The notes below the pieces were generated by a model. It worked only from the letters and a program-made list of their open reading frames with translations. It did no database searches and had not been told where the DNA came from. DNA of 9,840 nucleotides. It comes from Thermodesulfobacteriota bacterium (GTDB taxonomy: Bacteria > Desulfobacterota > QYQD01). This document shows, piece after piece, positions 1 to 7,200 of this stretch. Location: positions 1 through 9,840 of the forward strand of contig JASEGX010000083.1 in assembly GCA_030017815.1 (NCBI GenBank), written 5' to 3'. The position numbers were made by a program, and so were the translations under genes. Positions within the stretch are counted from its first letter, which is position 1, and the number at the start of each line of letters is the position of its first letter.

Positions 1-1002
1 ATGCCTGAAAGACTCCGGTATCTTTGCCCATACAAACATCGTCCCAAGGGGTTTTTTAATAGGCCATCCTATCCGTTCTAATCCACCCACAAGCGCATCC
101 CTCCGGCGTCTGTAAATATCAACCGTCTCCTTTACACAATCCTGTGGGCCATTCAAGGCAATAATACTTGCAATCTGTATTGGCTGAAACACCCCGTAAT
201 CAAGATAGCTCTTTATCTTCGTAAGTGCGCCCACCATTTCTTTATTGCCAACACAGAAGCCGACCCTCCAGCCCGGCATGTTATAACTCTTTGACACAGA
301 GAAGAACTCAACACCCACATCTTTAGCGCCCGGCACCTGAAGAAAACTCGGGGCCGTATATCCGTCAAATACAAGGTCTGCATAAGAGATATCATGAACC
401 ACCATGAGGTCATTATCCAGGGCAAAGTCAACCACCTTCTTGAAAAAGCTGATGTCTACTACAGAGGTGGTAGGGTTATGCGGGAATGATACAATCAGCA
501 TCTTGGGCCTTGGCCACGTCTGTTTATAGGCATTACACATATCCTCAAAGAAGTCGTTATCCTCTCTGAGTGGTATGCTCTTTATCTCCCCGCCTACGAT
601 GATAACACTATACGGGTGTATCGGGTATGTGGGATTTGGTGTCATCACCACATCGCCAGGACTAATTGTCGCAAGTGCAAGATGTGAGATGCCTTCTTTC
701 GCCCCTATGGTAACAACAGTCTCTGTCTCAGGATCAAGGTCTACATTATACCTTCGCTTATACCAATCAACTATTGCGGCCCTGAGCTTTGTAATACCTT
801 TGGATGCCGAATATCTGTGGTTCTTGGGGTTTTTTACCGCCTCAGTAAGCTTGTCCACAACATGGGGCGGGCTCGGGAGGTCAGGATTACCCATTCCGAG
901 GTCAATAATGTCTTCCCCCCTCCTCCGTGCATCAATCTTCATAGTGTTCACAATACTGAACACATACGGCGGCAGCCTTTTTATTCTTGAAAATTCACGC
1001 AT
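1..1002 (-). CDS. alaC: Alanine aminotransferase AlaC-like, class I/II PLP enzyme (3' end outside window)
   Basis: This is a fold-type I PLP aminotransferase that would interconvert pyruvate/alanine and glutamate/2-oxoglutarate in the cytosol. The window holds 334 codons without interruption; E. coli AlaC is about 412 residues, so roughly the last fifth lies off the left edge. Family landmarks visible are MGNPD (residues 37-41), the nucleotide-loop region TIGAKEG (98-104), SFPHNPTT (172-179), the cofactor-contacting D204 and Y207, and the Schiff-base lysine K238 in FFSVSKSYNMPGWRVGF, with R246 after it. From memory, the N-terminal part follows E. coli AlaC closely (RLPPYVF, RRRGEDIID). The ATG at 1002 is preceded by GGAAAG at a 6-base spacing; another ATG a few bases upstream is out of frame. 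LL-diaminopimelate aminotransferases are close relatives, so the exact substrate is inferred. Confidence 0.88.
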   Translation of the reverse strand, partial: MREFSRIKRLPPYVFSIVNTMKIDARRRGEDIIDLGMGNPDLPSPPHVVDKLTEAVKNPKNHRYSASKGITKLRAAIVDWYKRRYNVDLDPETETVVTIGAKEGISHLALATISPGDVVMTPNPTYPIHPYSVIIVGGEIKSIPLREDNDFFEDMCNAYKQTWPRPKMLIVSFPHNPTTSVVDISFFKKVVDFALDNDLMVVHDISYADLVFDGYTAPSFLQVPGAKDVGVEFFSVSKSYNMPGWRVGFCVGNKEMVGALTKIKSYLDYGVFQPIQIASIIALNGPQDCVKETVDIYRRRRDALVGGLERIGWPIKKPLGTMFVWAKIPESFRH

Positions 1003-1064
1003 AATATTCTTTCCATTATCTTAAGTGTTTAAATATTAAAGATTTTTCAGATAGTTGTCAACCC

Positions 1065-1109
1065 TTCGATAAACTCAGGGCAGGCCATTCGACAAGCTCA
1101 GGGCAGGCC
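1065..1109. repeat. Two tandem copies of a TTCGA-AAGCTCAGGGCAGGCC dispersed repeat
   Basis: Two 22-base units, at 1065-1086 and 1088-1109, differ at only two positions (GATAAACTC versus GACAAGCTC) and repeat with a 23-base period. The motif TTCGACAAGCTCAGG is, to my knowledge, a high-copy dispersed repeat in many bacterial genomes, and its translation gives the familiar spurious peptide ending LSLSKG. It lies between alaC and the Mut7-C gene and overlaps the 3' end of the latter, where it supplies the stop codon. Confidence 0.7.
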
Positions 1110-1580
1110 CATCTTTTTGCGGTTCTTCCTACCAAACAACTCTGCCAGGATTTTCTCCATCCTTGCATAATGCGTCCCCTTCCAGTATATCTTGTGGCAC
1201 TTAGGGCACTTGCCAAATACATCCTGTGTCTTACATACATATTCAGGAACGGCTCTGCATACCTCTTCTTTGGTACAAGGTTCAAGGAAGTCATTGCACA
1301 TTATACACCGGGAAAATGGTTCAGCCGGGTAAGGGATGTTAAGCTCTCTGACTACCTGCTTAATCTGTTCAAAAGGTTGGTCATATGATATAAAGAGAAA
1401 ATTCTTTATACCCCTCCTCCTGATCAGGAGGGTATCCCTTGTCAACAGGACCCTTTTTTCTACTACAGCCAGTCTTAAAAGTTCTGAGTCCCGGACATGC
1501 CTGAAATAGGCAGTATCATAACCAAATATACGTAACCACTTTGCAAGCCTTCCAAGCATCTCATCGGCTATAAACTTCAT
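1098..1580 (-). CDS. Mut7-C (DUF82) PIN-like RNase-domain protein with zinc ribbon
   Basis: The product is 160 residues. The N-terminal half opens with MKFIADEMLGRLAKWLRIFG, the characteristic start of the Mut7-C family, whose PIN-like fold is predicted to be a nuclease. Acidic residues D6, E7 and D49 (in LLTRDTLLIRRRG) are candidate metal ligands. The C-terminal half carries two CxxC knuckles, C92/C95 and C125/C128, that would form a zinc ribbon; C102, C108 and C116 lie between them. The ATG at 1580 has GAGGG four bases upstream. The last codons (Gly-Leu-Pro-stop) fall within a dispersed repeat, so the native tail was probably altered. Family members are usually standalone housekeeping-type proteins of unknown substrate. 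Assignment is firm at domain level; RNase activity is predicted, not shown. Confidence 0.85.
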   Translation of the reverse strand: MKFIADEMLGRLAKWLRIFGYDTAYFRHVRDSELLRLAVVEKRVLLTRDTLLIRRRGIKNFLFISYDQPFEQIKQVVRELNIPYPAEPFSRCIMCNDFLEPCTKEEVCRAVPEYVCKTQDVFGKCPKCHKIYWKGTHYARMEKILAELFGRKNRKKMGLP

Positions 1581-1656
1581 ATGTCCCTCAAGCCACTATT
1601 ATCACATATCTGCAAGGGTAGAGACACATTTTTAATTGCCTTCGGGTTGAATTCCC

Positions 1657-1670
1657 CGCCGCTTGCGGCG
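1657..1670. repeat. Short palindrome CGCCGC-TT-GCGGCG
   Basis: A perfect 6-bp stem with a two-base TT loop, preceded by CCC. On the right flank the matching GGG is missing, which suggests an eroded copy of a CCCCGCCGCTTGCGGCGGGG-type element. It resembles the second hairpin 27 bases further on. Confidence 0.55.
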
Positions 1671-1696
1671 AGATTGTCCTTATTTAGAGGTTTTGA

Positions 1697-1721
1697 TACC
1701 CCGTCAGCTTGCTGCGGGGTA
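1697..1721. repeat. Palindromic repeat TACCCCG(T)CAGC-TT-GCTGCGGGGTA
   Basis: TACCCCG pairs with CGGGGTA and CAGC pairs with GCTG, leaving one bulged T and a TT loop, for an 11-bp imperfect stem. The plan (C-rich outer arm, GCTTGC centre) matches the palindrome at 1657-1670, so the two are probably diverged copies of one REP-like family. It is 32 bases downstream of the iron-sulfur gene's stop and could serve as a 3'-end stabiliser, but no U-tract follows. Confidence 0.6.
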
Positions 1722-1752
1722 GTTCATTTAATTTCATGAATATCCATTTTGT

Positions 1753-2226
1753 CTAAGTTTTCCTGACTTCTGGTTTAAAGCTCCTGATGTAGGAGACATT
1801 GGGCTGTGTCCCCCTCTCGCCGTCCTTCAAAAGATCCCCTTTATTGTTCTTCAGCCTGGAGGATTTATGTTTTTTGAGCGTCTTACTGATCTCGCTGTTT
1901 TTATCATCGAGGTCGCCGAAGGTGCGGGCATTTGCAGGACAGGAGACGACACAGTAGGGTTCTTCACCCTTTTTTACCCTGTGAATGCAGAAGGTGCACT
2001 TCTCGATCATGCCATCCTTCCGCACGTCTTTGTAACCCGGATACCTGTACGCATTGCGGTGAGGGGGGATGGCGCCGGCCTTGTCTGCCACCTCTGAGCC
2101 TGATGCCGTACACCCCTTTATCAGCTCATTCTTATCCATGTGCGACTCATCTGTCTTGCATGCTATGGTGCATGAACCACAACCCACACATTTCTGGAGG
2201 TCTACGACCATTCCGTATCTTGGCAT
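1753..2226 (-). CDS. Shortened 4Fe-4S subunit of a DMSO-reductase-family oxidoreductase (two cysteine motifs lost)
   Basis: This 157-residue protein is the electron-transfer (beta) subunit of a molybdopterin oxidoreductase of the NrfC/PsrB/TtrB type. Motif I is C13-x2-C16-x2-C19-x3-C23 (CVGCGSCTIACK). The last motif is C77-x2-C80-x11-C92-x3-C96-P, followed by the family's typical FGDLDD (103-108). Full-length relatives are about 200-260 residues and carry two further motifs between these. Here residues 24-76 hold only one cysteine (C39). The ATG at 2226 has a strong GGAGGGGG about nine bases upstream. The gene starts 17 bases after the stop of the catalytic-subunit remnant, the usual operon order. 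With its partner broken, it is probably a decaying gene even though its frame is open. The substrate of the original enzyme cannot be told. Confidence 0.75.
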   Translation of the reverse strand: MPRYGMVVDLQKCVGCGSCTIACKTDESHMDKNELIKGCTASGSEVADKAGAIPPHRNAYRYPGYKDVRKDGMIEKCTFCIHRVKKGEEPYCVVSCPANARTFGDLDDKNSEISKTLKKHKSSRLKNNKGDLLKDGERGTQPNVSYIRSFKPEVRKT

Positions 2227-2243
2227 AAATGACGTCCCCCTCC

Positions 2244-2785
2244 TTACAATCTTTCAATCCTCACACCCGTAAATCCACCGTTTCTTGCAGTACCTCCTGT
2301 CAGGCGTTCATAGTCATCGGGCAGAAGCTCATTGTTATTGGCTCCCCTTGGCCTTGCAGTGTGATAATCCATCGCAGCAACCCTGCCATAGGCCCAGTGC
2401 CCTTGCCCATAGCACTTTGCATCTGTTCCGGGACGCACGCCTTCCCAGAGTTTTGCCTTCACTATAATGCCCCCGGCCGGTGATGTCACCTTCACTGTAT
2501 CACCCGTCTTGATCCCGAGTCTTTTGGCATCGAGGGGATTTATCTTCAACACATCTTCCTGGCTCTCATCTCCCACATCCACCTTCTTGAATTCATGATA
2601 CCATGTGGAGTTCTGGCTCCTCCCCTCCCGGTTGAGCCTCGATTTGTAGTCAATAAAAGTAAAAGGATACCCCCTCTCATCCCCCCATCTCTTTGGCGGT
2701 TCATAGTGAGGGATAAAGGCTGTTTCTCCCTACATGGGAAACTTCTTGATACCTTGGGGCAATTCGACATCCGGCCAAAGATTTA
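2244..2785 (-). pseudogene. C-terminal remnant of a molybdopterin oxidoreductase catalytic subunit
   Basis: Reading leftward from about 2785 in one frame gives NLWPDVELPQGIKKFPM, then TAG (2730-2732), then GETAFIPHYEPPKRWGD, the block RLNREGRSQNSTWYHEF and the molybdopterin-dinucleotide-binding domain (KINPLDAKRLGIKTGDTVKV, YGQGHWAYG), ending in GGFTGVRIERL and a stop. The similarity is continuous across the TAG, so one sense codon, perhaps TGG, became a stop. An apparent GTG start at 2582 is simply an internal valine codon. The N-terminal several hundred residues, with the FeS ligand, cofactor-binding domains and active site, are missing: coding similarity ends near the divergent edge of the plus-strand island. 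It cannot make an active enzyme. The family is clear, the substrate is not. The exact left limit of similarity is approximate. Confidence 0.8.
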
Positions 2786-2835
2786 TAGAAAAAATATGTC
2801 TGTTGATATAGAATAACACCAATGAGGTTTTACCC
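2786..2835. other. AT-rich boundary between the broken oxidoreductase gene and the plus-strand island
   Basis: This 50-base AT-rich stretch is where minus-strand oxidoreductase coding stops and the plus-strand helicase remnant begins. It contains a TTGATATAGAAT segment that could include a -10 box, but no well-spaced -35, so no promoter is called. GAGG at 2824-2827 serves the ATG at 2836. I see no integrase site or terminal repeat here. Confidence 0.4.
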
Positions 2836-3025
2836 ATGATCAAGCTCGAGGACCTTCAACCCAATGCCACTATTCGGGGCATCCTTCTTGATACCCTTGT
2901 TACAGTTATTAGTGTGCAGTGGTTCGGTTCCGAGGCGCTTGAGTTCACCTATAAGGACCCAGCGGGCCGCGTGGCAAACCAACTTTTGTACCGTCACGAT
3001 GAACCGCGCCTGGAAGTTGTAGAAC
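2836..3025 (+). pseudogene. N-terminal remnant of a DUF3883-type SNF2/DEAD-box helicase
   Basis: About 60 codons from the ATG at 2836 (GAGG nine bases upstream) read MIKLEDLQPNATIRGIL, then VSVQWFGSEALEFTYKD and LLYRHDEPRLEVVE. From memory this is the signature N-terminus of the large DUF3883-containing helicases of methylase/DUF499 defence loci, normally around 1000 residues and followed by the DEAD-box motor. After VVEHG the similarity ends and the frame runs on for 23 unrelated codons to a stop at 3096. None of the helicase motifs is present. At about 3020-3030 the sequence switches to the tail of a different gene in another frame, which points to a large deletion. The remnant cannot be functional. 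Identification rests on recalled family similarity, not a search. Confidence 0.6.
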
Positions 3026-3173
3026 ATGGCGTATATGGCGAAGCTGGACGGCAGCTACGAAATCGGAGAGTGCCTCCTCACCATCAGCCTTGGTGAACCA
3101 TACAAAGATGACTGCTACAAGCTTCAAGCTTATCGCGGCCATCATCGAACGTGGCGGAGGAATTGCAATATGA
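3026..3173 (+). pseudogene. C-terminal remnant of a probable dual-OB-domain protein
   Basis: From about 3026 a second reading frame gives YMAKLDGSYEIGECLLTISL, then GEPYKDDCYKL. If one copy of a 7-base tandem duplication (3118-3131) is removed it continues IAAIIERGGGIAI and stops at 3171-3173, where the TGA overlaps the ATG of the next gene (ATGA). That natural overlap supports this as the true original C-terminus. The conserved pattern (GE-LT-SLGEP--------KLIAAIIE) matches, as I recall it, the end of dual-OB (DuOB) proteins that neighbour DUF488 genes. As written, the frame instead reads through into the DUF488 gene. Being a C-terminal scrap with a frameshift, it is not expected to work. The family name is tentative. 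Confidence 0.45.
3118..3131 (+). repeat. 7-bp tandem duplication CAAGCTT-CAAGCTT causing a frameshift
   Basis: CAAGCTT occurs twice in direct succession. Deleting one copy restores a frame that ends in a TGA overlapping the next start codon, so the duplication is a +7 frameshift mutation in the upstream gene remnant. It creates two AAGCTT sites seven bases apart. Confidence 0.65.
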
Positions 3174-3792
3174 GCGCAACCCTTCATCCGGTGTTTACCA
3201 TCGGCCACTCCACGCACTCGCTGGAGGCATTCATGGCGCTGTTAAGGAAACACGGTGTGACGGCTCTGGCGGACGTACGCTCGGCGCCCTACAGTCGCTA
3301 TAACCCACAATTTAACCGGGAGGCTCTCGAGAAGAGCCTGACGGCAAATGGCATCAAGTACGTATTTCTGGGACGGGAACTTGGTGCGAGACCGGACGAT
3401 CGTTCGTGTTACGTGAATGGGCGAGTGCAATACGCACGCCTTGCCCACACGGAACTGTTTCGCAGCGGCATTGAGCGTGTTGTACGGGCACAGATGAATA
3501 CTGCATTACCCTGATGTGCGCCGAAAAGGAACCCCTTGAGTGCCATCGCACACTCCTGGTAGCCCGTGCCCTGGCAGAGCGCGGGATTATCGTCCAGCAC
3601 ATCCTGGGGGATGGACGACTGGAGTCCCATGAGGCTGCGATGGAGCGGCTGCTTGACGTCGTTGGTCTGCCGCATCAGGACCTTTTTCGCACGAAGGATG
3701 CATTAATCTCGGAGGCTCTCGCGCAACAGGAGGAACGGCTGGCATACGCCGATGATAAATTGCCGGTTGACACAATAAGGGAAACGCCATGA
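3170..3792 (+). pseudogene. DUF488 family gene interrupted by a single-base frameshift
   Basis: The ATG at 3170 has GGAGG nine bases upstream. The first 114 codons show the DUF488 pattern: FTIGHSTHSLEAF at residues 9-21, ADVRSAPYSRYNPQF, YVFLGRELGARP. They end at TGA 3512-3514. The continuation is one frame away from 3514: MCAEKEPLECHRTLLVARAL (the family's C-x4-P-x2-CHR block), then a C-terminal stretch to 3792. Around 3491-3497 the expected reading GCx-GAT-GAA-TAC needs one more base (or two fewer), so about 207 codons are split by a -1 shift. The second half starts within TGATG and could be reached by re-initiation, but the conserved Cys/His block would then be separated from the GHS motif. 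DUF488 function is unknown. A sequencing error cannot be excluded. Confidence 0.7.
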
Positions 3793-4226
3793 AAATATTT
3801 ACGATCGGGTTTACGAAGAAGTCCGCACACCATTTTTTCGAGTTGGTGCGCAAGTCAGGCGCAAAGCGCGTCGTAGATATTCGGCTGAATAATGTCTCGC
3901 AACTCGCCGGATTCGCAAAGAAAGACGACCTTGCATACTTCTTGAAGGAGATTTGCGGAATGGAGTATGTCCATCTGCCCGAGTTGGCGCCAACTCAGGA
4001 GATGTTGGACGAGTACAAGAAGCAACGCGGGGACTGGAGAATGTATGAGATCCGCTTTCTCGAGCTCATGAAACAGAGACGCATTGAGGAGACGGTTTCG
4101 AAAGAGCTAATCGCAGACGGCTGTCTCTTGTGCAGCGAGGACAAACCACACCACTGCCACCGCCGGCTTGTTGCAGAGTATTTAAAACAACATTGGGGTG
4201 ATGTTGACATCACCCACCTTGGATAG
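3789..4226 (+). CDS. DUF488 domain protein (short type)
   Basis: This 145-residue protein begins MKIFTIGFTKKSAHHFFELV, the usual DUF488 opening (F-TIG-(H/F)). It continues VVDIRLNNVSQLAGFAKKDDL (residues 28-48), YVHLPELAPT, and the cysteine/histidine block CLLCSEDKPHHCHRRLVAEYL near the C-terminus, with C112, C115 and C123 as candidate ligands or reactive residues. Its ATG overlaps the stop of the preceding DUF488 gene (ATGA), so the two were translationally coupled. It belongs to a subtype distinct from its neighbour: shorter, GFT in place of GHS, and LNN in place of SAPYS. The frame is intact. No biochemical function is established for the family; presence beside a DUF499 gene suggests an accessory role in the island, which is inference. 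Confidence 0.82.
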   Translation: MKIFTIGFTKKSAHHFFELVRKSGAKRVVDIRLNNVSQLAGFAKKDDLAYFLKEICGMEYVHLPELAPTQEMLDEYKKQRGDWRMYEIRFLELMKQRRIEETVSKELIADGCLLCSEDKPHHCHRRLVAEYLKQHWGDVDITHLG

Positions 4227-4238
4227 GAGACCCGCACC

Positions 4239-7200
4239 ATGGCAATTACCAACCACGAACGTGTAGGCAAGGCATTAGATTTGCTCAAGCAGGGGCTTCA
4301 GCCCTTTGTAGAGAGGGAACTGAAGGCACAACACGCTCAGCTCTGGTTCGAAGAGGCAAAGGCGGCTGTCAGCGACACCCAAGCTAATCTCTTCGGAACC
4401 GAAGCGGAACCACACTGGGATGTGGCCATGCTTCTCTCTGTCATGTGGAGCCAATGGCAGGTTGTGTTCCGGAAGACCCTGGGACAGGCCGAGAGAAGCC
4501 TCGTCAGCGAACTTCGGGATGTGCGTAACAAGTGGGCGCACCAGCAGCCCTTCTCGAGCGACGACGCCTATCGAGCACTCGACTCTGTCGGCAGGCTGCT
4601 CACGGCGGTTTCAGCGCCACAGGCGGATGAAGTGGATAAGATGAAGCAGGAGCTTCTGCGTGTCCGCTTTGACGAGCAGGTACGCACTGAAAAGCGAAAG
4701 GCCGCGGGCACGGCCATTGAGAGTCAGACCACAGGAAGCATAAAACCATGGCGCGAAGTGGTCACGCCTCACAGGGATGTGGCGAGCGGCCGCTATCAGC
4801 AGGCGGAGTTCGCGGCGGACCTTTGGCAAGTCGCTCTGGGTCAGGGGACAGAGGAATACAAAAATCCGCAGGAGTTCTTCCGGCGAACGTATCTGACGGA
4901 GAGCCTGAAGCGCCTGCTCGCGGGCGCTATACAACGGTTATCGGGCCATGGCGGGGATCCCGTTGTCCAGCTCCAGACAAATTTCGGGGGCGGCAAGACC
5001 CACTCGATGATGGCCCTCTACCATCTGGTATCAGGTGTTCCACCCGGTGAATTGGCCGGCATGGATGCGCATCAGCGTATCATGAATTTCAGCCGGTATG
5101 GTGTTCCACCCGGTGAATTGGCTGGCATGGATGCGGTGCTCCAGGAGGCCGGAGAATCACACCTTCCGAAGGCCAGGCGCATCGTGTTGGTTGGGAACAA
5201 GATCTCTCCCGGCAATCCTGTAACGAAGCCTGACGGCACGGTCGTGCGCACACTCTGGGGCGAACTCGCGTGGCAGCTTGGAGGCAAGAAGGCATTCATG
5301 CAGGTGAGCGCGGATGATGAAAGGGGAACCAGCCCGGGCGACATTTTACGGGAACTGTTCACCGAATACGGCCCTTGCCTCATCCTGATTGACGAGTGGG
5401 TGGCCTATGCGCGGCAGCTTCATGAACAGAGTGATCTGCCGGCAGGAAGTTTTGAGACCCAGTTTACATTTGCCCAGGTCTTAACCGAGTCCGCGAAATT
5501 AGCGAATAACTGCCTGCTGGTTATCAGCTTGCCTGCATCGGATACGGCAGGTTCCCCTCACACACAGGCGGATGACGCGGAAGTCGGCGGTCAGAGGGGC
5601 AGGGAGGCGCTCGACCGGCTGCGCAATGTGATCGGGCGTGTGGAGTCTTCATGGCGGCCGGCAAGCGCTGAGGAGAGTTTTGAGATCGTACGGCGAAGGC
5701 TCTTTGAACCGCTGGTTGACCGGACACAATTTGTGGCCCGCGATACAGTGGCCCGTGCGTTCTATGATCTGTACCGGACGCAACATCAGGAATTTCCACC
5801 GGAATGCCGGGATCCGGAATATGAGACCCGGCTCAAGGCGGCCTACCCGATACACCCGGAGGTGTTCGATCGGCTCTATACAGACTGGTCCACGCTCGTG
5901 AAGTTTCAACGCACCCGTGGAGTGTTACGTCTTATGGCGGCCGTGATCCACAGCTTATGGGAGAAGGGGGACCGTAATCCATTGATCCTTCCATCGAACA
6001 TCCCGATTGACGACCAGCGGGTTCAATTTGAGTTGACCCGATACCTGTCGGACAACTGGGTCCCGGTAATCGAAAAAGATGTGGATGGCCCGAACTCGCT
6101 TCCCATGCGAATAGACAGTGATGTGCCTAACCTCGGCAAATTCGCCGCCTGCCGGAGAGTCGCGCGTGCAATCTATCTGGGCTCTGCACCGATCACGACA
6201 GCGGCCCATCGCGGGCTTGAAGACCGGCGTGTGAAACTCGGCTGTGTGATACCGGGGGAAACACCGGCTGTTTTCGGAGATGCCCTGAGGCGGTTGGCAG
6301 GAGCGGCCATATATCTTTATCAGGATGGACCGCGATACTGGTATTCGACCCAGGCCACAGTGACGAAGCTGGCAGAAGATCTCGCCGAGCAGCTCAAGCG
6401 TGACCCGAACAAAGTGGTGCAGGAACTCGAAACCAGACTGAGGTCTGATCTGCGCAGAACCGGAGATTTCAGCCGTATCCATCCCATACCTGCCTCAAGC
6501 CAGGATGTCCCGGATGATCTCGACGCTCGGCTGGTGGTCCTCGGCCCGGATTATCCATACGCCAAAGAACCGGGAAGTCCTGCCGAACTTGCGGCGAAGA
6601 GCATTCTTGAGTCACGGGGCAACAGTCCTCGACTCTATCGTAACACACTTGTCTTTCTCGCATTAGATAGAACACGGCTGCAGGATCTCGACGAGGCGAT
6701 ACGCCGGTATCTTGCATGGAAAACGATCCTTGAAGAGAAGGAGGCGCGGGATCTTTCGCCCCATCAGGTTAAGCAGGCAGAAACACAAAAACAGGCTGCG
6801 GATGGAGCTGTATCGGCACAACTTCCGGAGGCTTACCAATGGTTACTGGTGCCTATCCAGGAGACTCTGCAATCGGCTATCGGATGGCAGGTCATCCGGC
6901 TTTCTGGTCAGGACGCACTGGCTGTGCGTGCAAGCAAAAAGCTTAAGAATGATGAACTCTTGATAACGAGTTTCGCTGCCTCCCGGCTGCGCATGGAACT
7001 CGATCGTGTTCCGTTGTGGCGGGGCGGACATGTTGCGATCCGACAGCTTGTCGAGGACTTCGCGCGCTACCTTTATCTGCCACGTCTGCAGTGCCCCGAG
7101 GTGCTTATCGAAGCGATCCGAAATGGCCTCGGGCTGTTGACCTGGGAGCAAGACACGTTCGCCTACGCAGAAAGCTATGATGAAACGAATGGACGCTATC

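Larger units (their letters stand above)
1581..1752. other. Intergenic stretch with two related hairpin repeats
   Basis: No gene is visible in these 172 bases. They separate the iron-sulfur subunit (upstream on the minus strand) from the Mut7-C gene and hold two GC-rich palindromes listed separately. Neither hairpin is followed by a clear T-run in the minus direction, so I do not call a terminator. I see no convincing promoter for the Mut7-C gene beyond a weak TGATAAT about 25 bases before its start. Confidence 0.6.

Noticed and set aside
575..1024. 149-codon plus-strand open frame
   Set aside because: It lies antisense to alaC, whose minus-strand reading has every aminotransferase motif; no ribosome binding site or family match.
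1065..1721. CRISPR array or tandem-repeat locus
   Set aside because: Only two 22-base units with a 1-base gap and two unrelated hairpins; no regular spacers and no cas genes.
1697..1721. Rho-independent terminator for the iron-sulfur gene
   Set aside because: The stem is strong, but the minus-strand sequence after it (TCAAAACC) has no T-run.
2244..2582. Independent 112-residue gene starting at GTG 2582
   Set aside because: Similarity to the oxidoreductase continues upstream in the same frame for tens of codons, so the GTG is an internal valine codon.
2730..2732. TAG as a pyrrolysine codon
   Set aside because: The gene is also missing its whole N-terminal part and no pyl genes are visible, so a plain nonsense mutation is more likely.
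5955..6482. 175-codon minus-strand open frame inside the DUF499 gene
   Set aside because: Antisense shadow of a GC-rich gene; the sense frame is continuous and shows the family's features.
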